Shown here piece by piece: positions 14,389 through 22,613 of a stretch of 38,522 nt of DNA. The notes under the pieces are model-generated. The model worked only from the letters and a program-made list of their open reading frames with translations, did not search any database and was not told where the DNA came from. The translations under genes were made by a program, and so were the position numbers. This stretch comes from a virus. The DNA lies in the IMG/VR virus record IMGVR_UViG_3300031885_000054, positions 1 through 38,522 of that record. One strand, written 5' to 3'. Each line of letters opens with the position of its first letter. The first letter of the stretch is position 1.

Positions 14389-14427
14389 TTTTATCTCTGT
14401 GTTCTCTGTGCCCTCTGTGGCCAGAAA
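14389..14427 (+). repeat. 9-bp CTCTGTG phrase before the lipoprotein gene
   Basis: CTCTGTGTT, CTCTGTGCC and CTCTGTGGC in tandem at about 14396-14422. Similar phrases occur at about 9704, 10475, 12173, 15999, 30541, 31212 and 33859, all in + orientation. Confidence 0.85.
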
Positions 14428-14442
14428 AGAAAGGAACCTTTT

Positions 14443-15186
14443 ATGTTCAGTAAATGCAAACCCAGCAAACCCCGCCGACCTCGTCGCTCGTCTCTCGTCG
14501 CTCGTCTCTTGTCGCTCATCCTTCTTTTTGCTCTCTGTGGCTTAATGACCGGTTGCGATACCTCCCCTTCGCAGCGTGTGGCGGCCGTGAAGAACCTGAT
14601 GAACCAGGCGGTTGCAGTCAACCAATTAGTCGATGTTTCCATCGGCGATATCGAGAAAGTGGTCCAGGATAGCCAATTGCTTTTACAGGACCCTAACGTC
14701 CCTGAAGAAAGCAAGCCTGCCCTGCAGAAGGTTTTGGGTGAGGCCTCGGCCCGGTTGGCCAAATTAAAGTTGGAAAAGCAGAAAGTAATGTCCGCCATTG
14801 TCTCATATCAGGCAATTCTTAATGGCGCTGATGTAAATAATTTAGGCCTTGCACAAGAGATCCAGCTCTACGCCGTTGGCGCCGGCCAGTTGGGTGCGAC
14901 CTTGCCCTCGAAGTATAGCGGTTATATTTATCTCGGCAGCGCCTTGGCGACTATATTGGCCGGCCTTATAGCCAGCATCCTCAAGACTATCTCGCAGCAA
15001 AAACAGCTCAACCAGGGCAAGGCAGTGCTTACCGATGTCGTTACTTCCGTCGATGAGTTATTGAAGTCACCTGTCATTTCCAACATCGAGGCTGCAAAGC
15101 AGGTCCTTAGCGACAATCAAACCGGGGCAACGCAGGATGTGGTCGATGCTATTCATGACCCGTTGCAGAATACCGGTCCAATCTAA
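14443..15186 (+). CDS. Phage lipoprotein with internal membrane segment
   Basis: 247 residues from the ATG at 14443, chosen because AAAGGA lies about 8 bases upstream; a longer reading starts inside the CTCTGTG phrase. A lipoprotein signal is visible: basic n-region, hydrophobic stretch LLSLILLFALCG, lipobox LMTGC with Cys38. A long helical region follows (about 45-135) and a second hydrophobic segment GYIYLGSALATILAGLIASI at about 157-176. The codons for residues 13-27 come from a heptamer array. Together with the next gene it forms a membrane pair upstream of the terminase, where Mu-like phages keep lysis genes; a spanin- or holin-type role is possible. Confidence 0.6.
   Translation: MFSKCKPSKPRRPRRSSLVARLLSLILLFALCGLMTGCDTSPSQRVAAVKNLMNQAVAVNQLVDVSIGDIEKVVQDSQLLLQDPNVPEESKPALQKVLGEASARLAKLKLEKQKVMSAIVSYQAILNGADVNNLGLAQEIQLYAVGAGQLGATLPSKYSGYIYLGSALATILAGLIASILKTISQQKQLNQGKAVLTDVVTSVDELLKSPVISNIEAAKQVLSDNQTGATQDVVDAIHDPLQNTGPI
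14480..14521. repeat. Six-heptamer array encoding part of a signal peptide
   Basis: CTCGTCG, CTCGTCT, CTCGTCG, CTCGTCT, CTTGTCG, CTCATCC in phase. It encodes residues 13-27 of the lipoprotein (RRSSLVARLLSLILL region). It is the inverted-orientation relative of the GACGAGC arrays at 19654 and 32187. Confidence 0.85.
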
Positions 15187-15273
15187 GTTCGCTAATGAAA
15201 ATCAGCGTTAATCTGTGGTTAAAGAAAGGTCTTTGATAATCCTTGTTAATCCGCGATTGAAAAGGAGTTCTAA
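15187..15273. repeat. 87-bp gap filled with 10-bp phrases
   Basis: Two degenerate copies: AATCAGCGTTAATCTGTGG at about 15202 and CTTGTTAATCCGCGATTG at about 15242. A genuine ribosome site (AAAGGAG) lies just before the next ATG. Confidence 0.7.
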
Positions 15274-15645
15274 ATGTCGTCACAATGGGCGCTCGTTCTG
15301 ATTGGTTCAATGCTTGGCCTCATCGGCAGTTTGATTCTTGTAAATCTCCAGTCCATAAAGAACTCAATTCGTTCTTTCAGTCTGCGGGCTGATAGGCATG
15401 AGGCCGAATTAAAGGCCCTTCAATCCGAATTTTCACGGTGTAAGGTCGATTGCGAAAGGACTTTTGTCGATAGCGAGCTTTTCCTTCGCGAAACCGGCTG
15501 GACCCGCCGCAGCATGGAGCAGTTATGTGCCAGTGTAAATCGCCTCGAAGGCAAATTGACCGTCACTGACAAACTCCCTGAAATCTGCGGGGAGATCGCC
15601 CGCACCATCGTCGCGGGAATGCGCAATGGAGAAAACCCCAAATGA
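15274..15645 (+). CDS. Membrane-anchored coiled-coil protein of the lysis-type region
   Basis: 123 residues. One N-terminal membrane span (WALVLIGSMLGLIGSLILVN, residues 4-23) followed by a coiled-coil-like region (residues about 25-60) and a second helical segment. Supported by AAGGAG about 8 bases upstream. Small proteins of this shape lie upstream of gp26/gp27-type genes in Mu-like phages and are often labelled Rz-like or membrane proteins. Four cysteines (CKVDC and others) could form disulphides in the periplasm. A spanin-type role with the upstream lipoprotein is an attractive but untested reading. Confidence 0.6.
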   Translation: MSSQWALVLIGSMLGLIGSLILVNLQSIKNSIRSFSLRADRHEAELKALQSEFSRCKVDCERTFVDSELFLRETGWTRRSMEQLCASVNRLEGKLTVTDKLPEICGEIARTIVAGMRNGENPK

Positions 15646-15992
15646 AAAAAGACCCTGAAGCAATCAAGATTATGCAGATGCGGCGATTGATTCTAAGCAA
15701 TCTCAATCGTCTCTATCCGATTCCATTACAGATTCAGACCCTTTACAGGGTCCTTTGCGGGTTTGACGAGCACTACACTTTGTCACTGCTTGACAAGGAT
15801 ACTGCCTATTTGCGTCAGATAGATTATATCGAGTTTAAGGATGTCGCCTATTTGCGTCAGGAAGATTCTATCGAATTTATTAACAAGCAAATTGGCGGTT
15901 CCGGTTCGTTCGATAAAAAATTCATCGGCCTGACCGCCGCCGGCAAAGATATTGCCGACAACATTCAATCAGATTCGTCTCTGGAGATATAA
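15642..15992 (+). CDS. Small winged-helix-like protein (Mu gp26-region type)
   Basis: 116 residues. The N-terminal part (MRRLILSNLNRLYPIPLQIQ) followed by YLRQxDxIEF and a final LTAAGKDIADNI is the pattern of small winged-helix phage proteins that precede the DUF3486 gene in Mu-like phages. It overlaps the preceding gene by ATGA. Unusually the segment AYLRQIDYIEF is immediately repeated as AYLRQEDSIEF, from a 42-bp duplication (units begin at about 15804 and 15846). Role in packaging or gene control unknown. Confidence 0.6.
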   Translation: MKKDPEAIKIMQMRRLILSNLNRLYPIPLQIQTLYRVLCGFDEHYTLSLLDKDTAYLRQIDYIEFKDVAYLRQEDSIEFINKQIGGSGSFDKKFIGLTAAGKDIADNIQSDSSLEI

Positions 15993-16082
15993 ACATGTTT
16001 TTTCTCTGTGACCTCTGTGGTCTCTATAGCTAAAAATGATTTTTAATAATCCGCGAAAATCCATGTTAATCCGTGGTTAATA
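15993..16082 (+). repeat. Gap made of 9-bp and 10-bp phrases, leader of the small-terminase gene
   Basis: CTCTGTGAC, CTCTGTGGT, CTCTATAGC at about 15999-16030, then AATGATTTTTAATAATCCG and CATGTTAATCCGTGGTTAA. The phrase runs directly into TAATG, the start of the next gene. No Shine-Dalgarno sequence. Confidence 0.85.
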
Positions 16083-16646
16083 ATGACTCGACGTGTTCAT
16101 AATTCAATCGATAAGCTCCCGCCTGCCCTTCAGCAGGCCTTGACGGTTATGATTGTTGATAATCAGTGGCCTGATGATTTCAAAGGCGAGCGCAAAGGCA
16201 AGCCGCGTTATGAGGACCTTGTCGAATACTGCAAACAGAAAGGTTTTATTGCCAGTGAATCCGCTATCGGCAGGTTTGGTATCAGGATGCGGATGCTTGC
16301 CCGGATGAAGGATGCCGGGGTCATCGTCAGGGACGTAATGAAGGACCTGACTGAGGAGAAGGCCTCGGCCACTCAGAAGGCCGCCGCCGAAATGATTACC
16401 GCCCATATCGTCCAGCTCGCTGCGGAAGAGGAATCCCTTTCGACTAAGCAGTTGAAAGAAGTCTCACAGGCCGTCCGTGATTGTATGAACGTCTCGATTA
16501 CTGCTGATAAATACATCCGCGAGCAGCTCACAAAGAAAATCAGGACCGTCACCGAATCGACAAAGGCCAAATTGACCAAGGCCGGTGTCAACAGGAAGCT
16601 CATTCAGGAAATCATAGATGAGCATTTAGGGGTCGTTAAAACGTGA
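16083..16646 (+). CDS. DUF3486 protein, probable small terminase subunit (Mu gp27-like)
   Basis: 187 residues. N-terminus RRVHNSIDKLPPALQQALTV, then a segment with SESAIGRFGIRMRM, is the DUF3486 pattern (SSID-LP, then S-SAVxRF). The C-terminal half is a long helical region. DUF3486 proteins of Mu-like phages stand directly upstream of the large terminase and are taken to be the DNA-recognition subunit. The stop overlaps the terminase GTG by four bases. There is no ribosome site; the start follows the phrase repeat. Confidence 0.8.
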   Translation: MTRRVHNSIDKLPPALQQALTVMIVDNQWPDDFKGERKGKPRYEDLVEYCKQKGFIASESAIGRFGIRMRMLARMKDAGVIVRDVMKDLTEEKASATQKAAAEMITAHIVQLAAEEESLSTKQLKEVSQAVRDCMNVSITADKYIREQLTKKIRTVTESTKAKLTKAGVNRKLIQEIIDEHLGVVKT

Positions 16647-18007
16647 TTCAAGATTTATTATCTAAAGATTATTTCCTGCCATATCAGGTCGCCTGGATTA
16701 CGGATGATTCGCATTTTAAACTCTGGGACAAGTCCCGCCGTATAGGCGCTACTTACGCCGAAAGTTATCGTGTTGTCCGCAGGCGAAATTTGTCGGATAC
16801 CAGGCGTGATTACTGGTTCAGCTCATCAGATGAGTCCGCTGCTGTGGAATTTTCCTTATACTGCCAGCAATGGTGCAAAATTTTTGAGGCGGCTGTCAAT
16901 GTTCTCACCGAGGAGCTGGTGGATGATAAGGGGTTTCGATTTAATAATTACGTCGTGGAATTTCCAAACGGCTCCCGCATAAATTCTATGAGCTCCAATC
17001 CCCGCCGCTTCCGAAGCAAGGGCGGCGATGTCGGTCTCGATGAGTTTGACTGGCATGATAGTCCGGGTGAGATGCTGGATGCCGCGATGCCCGTTACCAC
17101 GTGGGGCTATGACATCTCGATTCTCTCAACCCGCAACGCCGAAGGTTCTGAATTTGATAATCTTATAAAGACCGCCAGGCGGATCCGTTCAGGCGAATTG
17201 GTCCCTGCGAGGGACAATGTTCTTCCCTGGTCGTTGCAGGAGGTCCCGATTACTCTGGCTGTTGCGCAGGGTCTGGCTGAAAAGATTTATAAGTTAGACC
17301 ATATCGATCTTGAAGCCCGCAGGAAGTTTCTTGCCGAATGTCGAGCGAAATGTCGTAATGAGGATGCCTACAATCGCGAGTATATGTGCATTCCTTCAAC
17401 TGCATTGACTTCCCTTATTCCTTACGATTTGTATCAATCCTGCGAATCTGCTGATTGTCTCCAGTCTCTTGTCCCTCATACAAAAGATCGCCACAATTAT
17501 TATGCCGGTATGGATGTTGGCAGGGAGAAGGATTTGACGGTTATATGGATTAATGAGCTTGTCGGCGATGTCCTTGTCCCCCGCAAAATTGAGCGGCTGC
17601 ATAAGACCCCTTATGCGGTCCAGTTGCAGGTTGCAACGGATTTGCTTATCAATCAGAACATTCGCCGCTTCTGCGGCGATGCTACAGGATTAGGTGATAT
17701 GCTGGTCGAATCCCTGCAGGATAAGTTCGGTGATTACCGGGTCGAGAAGGTCAAATTTACAAATGAGGTCAAAGACCATTTGGCAAGCCAGATATTGGGA
17801 CGTTTTCAGGATAAGCGTATTCGCGTCCCCGCCGACAGGGACACTCGCGAGAGTTTTCATTCAGTCCGCAAGACTGTCACGGTTTCCGGCAATGTCCGTT
17901 ACGATGCCGCCTCTACCGATGCCGGTCACGCCGATGATTTCTGGGCAAGTGCCCTGGCGATAGAGGCAGCGGTATCAAATGTTGTTCCGGAGGTAATTTT
18001 GCTTTGA
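16643..18007 (+). CDS. terL: Terminase large subunit (Mu gp28-like)
   Basis: 454 residues. Walker A-like KSRRIGAT at 30-37, Walker B VGLDEFD with Glu134, motif III-like ILSTRN at about 160-165, and an RNase-H-fold nuclease with D291 (YAGMDVGREKDLT), D346 (CGDATG) and the late acidic HADDFWASALA at 429-439. It cuts and pumps DNA into the prohead; in Mu-like phages packaging is headful from integrated copies. GTG start overlaps the DUF3486 stop (GTGA). Length and motifs are normal for the family. Confidence 0.93.
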   Translation: MIQDLLSKDYFLPYQVAWITDDSHFKLWDKSRRIGATYAESYRVVRRRNLSDTRRDYWFSSSDESAAVEFSLYCQQWCKIFEAAVNVLTEELVDDKGFRFNNYVVEFPNGSRINSMSSNPRRFRSKGGDVGLDEFDWHDSPGEMLDAAMPVTTWGYDISILSTRNAEGSEFDNLIKTARRIRSGELVPARDNVLPWSLQEVPITLAVAQGLAEKIYKLDHIDLEARRKFLAECRAKCRNEDAYNREYMCIPSTALTSLIPYDLYQSCESADCLQSLVPHTKDRHNYYAGMDVGREKDLTVIWINELVGDVLVPRKIERLHKTPYAVQLQVATDLLINQNIRRFCGDATGLGDMLVESLQDKFGDYRVEKVKFTNEVKDHLASQILGRFQDKRIRVPADRDTRESFHSVRKTVTVSGNVRYDAASTDAGHADDFWASALAIEAAVSNVVPEVILL

Positions 18008-20400
18008 ACCAGCAGCGGAATAACTTGAGTGCCGAGGCCGCATCGATGCTTCAAATTGCCGTTGATAAGCAAATCGAATCGCAGGTGAAAGGCATCGGTT
18101 TAAGCCAGCTTGCCCATATCTGGCTGACCGGCGGCGATTTGATTGATTCTTCATTAAGCAAGCCCACAAAACCCTATAAGCAGGTTGACCTTGTCTTTGC
18201 CTGCATAACTAAAATCATAACTACGATGCTGGGCCTGCCTCTGGTCCTTTCCACCATTGATGAGAAAATTATCGAATCCGGCCCATTGTGGGAAGTGCTT
18301 TTTAAGAACCCTTTAATGACTTTCAAAAAGTTCGTTACGGATTGGGTCGGCCATTATGCACTGACCCGCGATGTCTTTATTGTCTTTACGGAGGCGGCCG
18401 GCATTCGTCCTACCGAGTTTCTTATTGTATCCGGCACACAGATGAGGGCCTTGACCGACAAGGGCGGAAGTCAGGGCCTGTTGCTCGGCTGGGAATTTAG
18501 CGGCGGCGGCCATGTCGAGAAATTTACTACACTCAACGTCCATCAGACCCGCAATTTCAATCCTTACGATCGCTTTCACGGAATCGGGCCTGCAACTGCC
18601 GCTGAGCAGAGCATAAATTACACCTATGCCGCTGAGTTATTTAACACCGCCGCTCTTCAAAACGGCGCTGATCCGGGAGCAATATTATTACATCCACAAC
18701 GACCAGAACCTGAACAGGTCGAATATTTACGAAATACATTTGATGCCCGACATGCAGGCGCTGGCAAGGCCAAGCGAACGGCCATTTTAACCGGTGGTAT
18801 GGACATCAAGACAATCGCTATGAACATGGTCGATATGGATGTCGCTAATCTGACGATTATGTCCGACAAGAAAATCTGTTCCGCATTTGGCGTTCCGCCC
18901 GGCGTGGTCGGTCTTATTACCGAGGCCCAGTATTCTCACGGCCCCGCCCAGGAGGACTTTATTTTCAATACGATTATTCCTATTGCCGAACTTTTCGCAA
19001 GTGAGATTACCGATGGCATTTTATCAAGGTTCTGGTCGTCTGATGTTCGCTCTCTGGAATTAAAAGACAGCCGCTTTAATAAATTTTCAAGATGTAAAAA
19101 TCTGTATAAAAATCGTTCATGGCTGAATAATTACGAGAAGGCTGTCGCCAATAATCGTCCTGTCTTTGCCTGGTTCGATTACACCCAGCATCCTGTAGTC
19201 CAGCGGGTCAAGAGGGAGCTGGCTGAGCAGGTCCTGAAGTTCACGGCATCCGGCGTCACTTTGAACCAGCTTATTGCCGCCCACGATCTGCCTTACGAGG
19301 AAACGGACTGGGGGGACCACTGGTGGGTTCCGATGGGCCAGGTCCCCGCCGATTTTACTCTCGATGCCGGCCTTGAAGGAATGACGGGTCCCGTCCTTCC
19401 CGAAGGCGGCGGCTCCGAAGGGGAGCCAAATAAAACTGTCATTCCCGCGAAGGCGGGAATCCAGAAAGACGAGATGCGAGATACGAGCGACGAGCCACGA
19501 AGAATGCGTCTCTGGCGGAGTTGGACCGCATCCTGGATAGGTATTGAAAAAGAATATCAAAATTCCTTGCGATTATATTTTATTCGTCAACAGCGAATCC
19601 TACTATCCAAACTCAAGATCGCCTTTAATGATTTGCCTAAGGCAAAGGCCGGCGACGAGCTACGAGCGACGAGTGATGAGATACGAGCGGCGGGCGACAA
19701 CCGACGAGCGACGAGCGACCAAATTATAGCCCGCGTAACTTTTGACCTCAAATCTGAGGATAATAAGCTTGACATCATTCATCGCACTTTCTTCGGAAAG
19801 GCAAGCGAATTAGGTGTTCGTCAGACCCTTATCGAGACCTTGCAACTCGAGGGCAAGGAGTTAAACGCCCGGGTTGAGCAGGTCAAGCTAAAGCAGGTGG
19901 TTCACAGGGCATTGATTCAATCCTCTCAAAAACTAAAATCCGTCAATCCCAATACACAGAAAAAGATTGCTAATCAATTACGGGAAGGCCTTGAGGCAGG
20001 TGAGGGCATAAATGAGCTTGCGTCCCGTGTCCGCCAGGTCCTCGGTTCCAATCGCACAAGGGCATTAACTATTGCCCGTCTGGAGACCGGCAGCGCCGTT
20101 AGTGCCGGCAGGCACGCGGGGTTGGAGGCCTCCGGGATGAAATTAAAAAGTTGGCTGTCCGCCCGTGACAACGCCGTCAGAGATTCGCACAGAGAGGCCG
20201 AGGCAACTTACGTCGATGGCATTCCATTGGAGCAACCTTTTAAGGTCGGCTCAGCGACCTTGATGTATCCCACCGACCCTGCAGGTCCGCCTGAGGAGAT
20301 TATAAATTGCCGCTGCGTCGAGCTTGCCATAATGCCGGGCAAGGAAATTCAGGGATTTTATACTTATGAAAAAATGAAAGGAGACAAAAATGTCCGTTAA
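18004..20400 (+). CDS. Portal protein fused to MuF-type head morphogenesis protein
   Basis: 798 residues. Residues about 30-440 are an HK97-type portal (KQVDLVFACITKI, then YDRFHGIGPATAAEQS, then QNGADPGAILLHP). Residues about 640-780 are a MuF/SPP1 gp7 domain (KIANQLREGL, ARLETGSAVSAGRHAGLEAS, then INCRCVELAI). These are normally two genes. The linker (about 470-575) is partly made of repeats: a VIPAKAGIQ-encoding palindrome, a five-heptamer array and a nine-heptamer array. Start is TTG, overlapping the TerL stop, with GGAGG about 10 bases upstream. Portal forms the DNA gate at the capsid vertex; MuF is a minor head protein. Confidence 0.9.
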   Translation: MNQQRNNLSAEAASMLQIAVDKQIESQVKGIGLSQLAHIWLTGGDLIDSSLSKPTKPYKQVDLVFACITKIITTMLGLPLVLSTIDEKIIESGPLWEVLFKNPLMTFKKFVTDWVGHYALTRDVFIVFTEAAGIRPTEFLIVSGTQMRALTDKGGSQGLLLGWEFSGGGHVEKFTTLNVHQTRNFNPYDRFHGIGPATAAEQSINYTYAAELFNTAALQNGADPGAILLHPQRPEPEQVEYLRNTFDARHAGAGKAKRTAILTGGMDIKTIAMNMVDMDVANLTIMSDKKICSAFGVPPGVVGLITEAQYSHGPAQEDFIFNTIIPIAELFASEITDGILSRFWSSDVRSLELKDSRFNKFSRCKNLYKNRSWLNNYEKAVANNRPVFAWFDYTQHPVVQRVKRELAEQVLKFTASGVTLNQLIAAHDLPYEETDWGDHWWVPMGQVPADFTLDAGLEGMTGPVLPEGGGSEGEPNKTVIPAKAGIQKDEMRDTSDEPRRMRLWRSWTASWIGIEKEYQNSLRLYFIRQQRILLSKLKIAFNDLPKAKAGDELRATSDEIRAAGDNRRATSDQIIARVTFDLKSEDNKLDIIHRTFFGKASELGVRQTLIETLQLEGKELNARVEQVKLKQVVHRALIQSSQKLKSVNPNTQKKIANQLREGLEAGEGINELASRVRQVLGSNRTRALTIARLETGSAVSAGRHAGLEASGMKLKSWLSARDNAVRDSHREAEATYVDGIPLEQPFKVGSATLMYPTDPAGPPEEIINCRCVELAIMPGKEIQGFYTYEKMKGDKNVR
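19441..19502. repeat. VIPAKAGIQ palindrome plus five heptamers inside the portal gene
   Basis: ATTCCCGC at 19441-19448 pairs with GCGGGAAT at 19453-19460 over a GAAG loop. Translated it gives VIPAKAGIQ, a known signature of a widespread bacterial palindromic repeat. Directly after come five heptamers at 19468-19502: GACGAGA, TGCGAGA, TACGAGC, GACGAGC, CACGAAG. Confidence 0.88.
19654..19716. repeat. 63-bp nine-heptamer array inside the portal gene
   Basis: GACGAGC, TACGAGC, GACGAGT, GATGAGA, TACGAGC, GGCGGGC, GACAACC, GACGAGC, GACGAGC in strict phase. It begins exactly on a codon boundary and gives the heptapeptides DELRATS, DEIRAAG, DNRRATS in the linker between portal and MuF domains. Confidence 0.9.
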
Positions 20401-21142
20401 AGCAAAATATTTTTTCGCTCAGGTCCGGCAAATCGACCAGGATTCCCGTTCACTCGAGGCGGTGGCTTCGACAATGGACCTCGACCGTGATGAGGAGATT
20501 ATTCTGCCATCTGCATTTGTCGGCACGATTGCCTCTTTTAAGGCCAATCCTGTAATTCTGGCCGCCCATCAGCACCGGCTCGCCTCCGGCTCATCTCCGG
20601 TTATCGGTTCTGCTATCCCCGAAAGCATTCAAATTACCGATAAGGAGGTTGATTTTAAGATGCGGTTCGCCTCCACTGCGCTCGGTGAGGAATATTGGCA
20701 ATTATACAAGGATGGCCACATGAAGGCATTCAGTGTCGGTTTTATCCCCGTGAAAGGCAACTGGCAGGAAAACAAAGGTAAGCGGATTTTTGTTCACGAG
20801 GAGATTGAGCTTCTGGAAATCTCCGCCGTCCCGGTCCCCTCGAATCGTTCGGCGCTGGCAAGGTCAAAAACCTTTTACGAAGAGCCAGACCAGCAGGACC
20901 TGAAATCTTATGTCGATGATAAATTTAATTCTTTTTCTAAGGAAATTTCCACGCTTCGCGAATCTATCGAGACTTCTCTCGAAGATATAAAGTCGTTACT
21001 TGTCCCTGGTTCGGATGAATTTGCGGATGTCCTCTTGTCCGGTGAGGACCCTGTCGAATCCATCCCGTGCGGGGACGAGGACAAATCCGGGCAATTGGTG
21101 TCACGAACTAAAAAAGCTTTTTCAACTTTTGAAGGAGTATAA
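20390..21142 (+). CDS. HK97-type prohead maturation protease
   Basis: 250 residues. Catalytic pattern of the S78 family: His60 (NPVILAAHQHR) and Ser115 (MKAFSVGFIP), with ELLEISAVPVPSNRSAL following at about 142-158. The C-terminal 90 residues are acidic and coiled-coil-like and may act as scaffold or delta-like domain. It overlaps the 3' end of the portal-MuF gene by 11 bases, with AAAGGAG about 7 bases before the ATG. It would cleave the capsid N-terminal region during maturation. The capsid gene begins two bases after the stop. Confidence 0.9.
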   Translation: MSVKAKYFFAQVRQIDQDSRSLEAVASTMDLDRDEEIILPSAFVGTIASFKANPVILAAHQHRLASGSSPVIGSAIPESIQITDKEVDFKMRFASTALGEEYWQLYKDGHMKAFSVGFIPVKGNWQENKGKRIFVHEEIELLEISAVPVPSNRSALARSKTFYEEPDQQDLKSYVDDKFNSFSKEISTLRESIETSLEDIKSLLVPGSDEFADVLLSGEDPVESIPCGDEDKSGQLVSRTKKAFSTFEGV

Positions 21143-21143
21143 A

Positions 21144-22526
21144 ATGTTGACAAACGAACAAATAGAAAAGCAGTTGAAAGAGACTGCTGATCTTATCGAA
21201 ACGGGTGTGGCCGATATCAAAAAGAACATGGCCTCCAAGACAGAGGTCCTCGACCTTATCAAAGACCGGACCAAGGCCGACAAGGAAATGCTGGATAAGA
21301 CCGGCGCCGATATCACCAAACTTATTACCGGCCTGACCGAGGTCGGCGAGTCCGTCAAGTTGCTGCAAAAGCAGATCAAAACAAGCTCCCGGCTCAGCGC
21401 TGCCCCTCTCTTTGAAGGTGGCAGATATACCGGGGCGTTCTCTTCGCCTCAGGAAGCCAAGGCCTTTACCCTACTGGTTCTGGCCGGTGCCCTGGCTAAT
21501 ATGTCGAAAATGCAGAGCCGGTTTGACGCAGTCCGTAAATCCCTCGATGATATGGGTATTGAGCCATATTTTGTGGACTTTAATGGCCGCAAAACCATGG
21601 TCGGCTCTTCGCAGACAGGCGGTGGTGCTCTTGTAACGGTCGAGCAGGTCCCTACCATTATCAAGCTTCTGGAAACCTACGGCAAATTCCGCGCGAATGC
21701 CCAAAAGCACCCAATGGGTGCCGGTCAAACACTTGTGCCCAAAGTCGATAAGTTATTGACTGGCTACTGCCCCGGTGAAGGCGGGACCATAACGGAAGAT
21801 GAACCGGAAATTAACCTGCTCAGCTTGACCCCGAAAACCATTTGTTATTTGACCGGATTTTCGCTCGAACTTGAAGAAGACTCCTATGTTGCCCTTGGTG
21901 AACTAATAATAGATTTGATGGCACGGTCAATGGCTTATGATGAGGACCGGTGTGGGTTCGTCGGCGATGGCACAAGCACCTATTATGCCTTCAAAGGAAT
22001 CACTGCGGCCCTCCTGGCCGTAAACGCGACAATCGCCAACATCAAATCACTGGTAGTCGGTGCCGGCAATGCCTATAGCGAATTGACACTCGCTAATTTT
22101 ATCTCTGTTCCCGGCATCCTGCCTGACCATGCCGATAACGGCGACGCCAAGTGGTATGAGCATCGCTACTTCTACTACACAGTTTTTGTAGCCCTCGCCC
22201 TTGCAGCCGGCGGTGCTACTGCAGCTGAGATAATTACAGGCGCTGGCCAGCGTCAGAAATTGCAACTTGGTTATCCTGTCGAATTTACACAGGTAATGCC
22301 TAAGGCCGCAGCCAACAGCCAAATTTGTGCATTGCTGGCAAATTTGAAACTGGGGGCCATTCTGGGCACTCGAGGTGGTATGGAGTTTGCGCAATCCAGA
22401 GAGCGATACTTTGAAAAAGGCATCATTGCTATTCGCGGCCTCAATCGATTTACGGTCAATGCCCATGGCGTGGGTAATACGACTGATGCCGGCCCGATTT
22501 GCGGCCTTATTACCGCCTCCGGTTAA
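21144..22526 (+). CDS. HK97-fold major capsid protein
   Basis: 460 residues from the ATG at 21144, chosen for GAAGGAG about 7 bases upstream; the longer open frame to 21000 overlaps the protease gene. Residues 1-85 are helical and charged (EQIEKQLKETADLIETGVAD), the usual delta domain cleaved by the protease. The rest shows the HK97 capsid pattern with a long P-domain region and late strands (FVGDGTSTYYAFKGI, then MPKAAANSQICALLANLKLG, then REKYFEKG-like RERYFEKGIIAIRGLNRF). It forms the icosahedral shell. Prediction of the cleavage point was not attempted. Confidence 0.88.
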   Translation: MLTNEQIEKQLKETADLIETGVADIKKNMASKTEVLDLIKDRTKADKEMLDKTGADITKLITGLTEVGESVKLLQKQIKTSSRLSAAPLFEGGRYTGAFSSPQEAKAFTLLVLAGALANMSKMQSRFDAVRKSLDDMGIEPYFVDFNGRKTMVGSSQTGGGALVTVEQVPTIIKLLETYGKFRANAQKHPMGAGQTLVPKVDKLLTGYCPGEGGTITEDEPEINLLSLTPKTICYLTGFSLELEEDSYVALGELIIDLMARSMAYDEDRCGFVGDGTSTYYAFKGITAALLAVNATIANIKSLVVGAGNAYSELTLANFISVPGILPDHADNGDAKWYEHRYFYYTVFVALALAAGGATAAEIITGAGQRQKLQLGYPVEFTQVMPKAAANSQICALLANLKLGAILGTRGGMEFAQSRERYFEKGIIAIRGLNRFTVNAHGVGNTTDAGPICGLITASG

Positions 22527-22613
22527 TGGAATCTGAGGTCAAAAAAAGGTTTTAAGTTATCTGTGAAAATCAGTGTTAATCTGTGGTTAATAGTTTTTTG
22601 AAAGGATTTTAAG
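22527..22613 (+). repeat. 87-bp gap with one 10-bp phrase copy
   Basis: GTGAAAATCAGTGTTAATC and TGTGGTTAATAG at about 22562-22591, then a normal ribosome site GAAAGGA about 9 bases before the next ATG. Confidence 0.7.
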
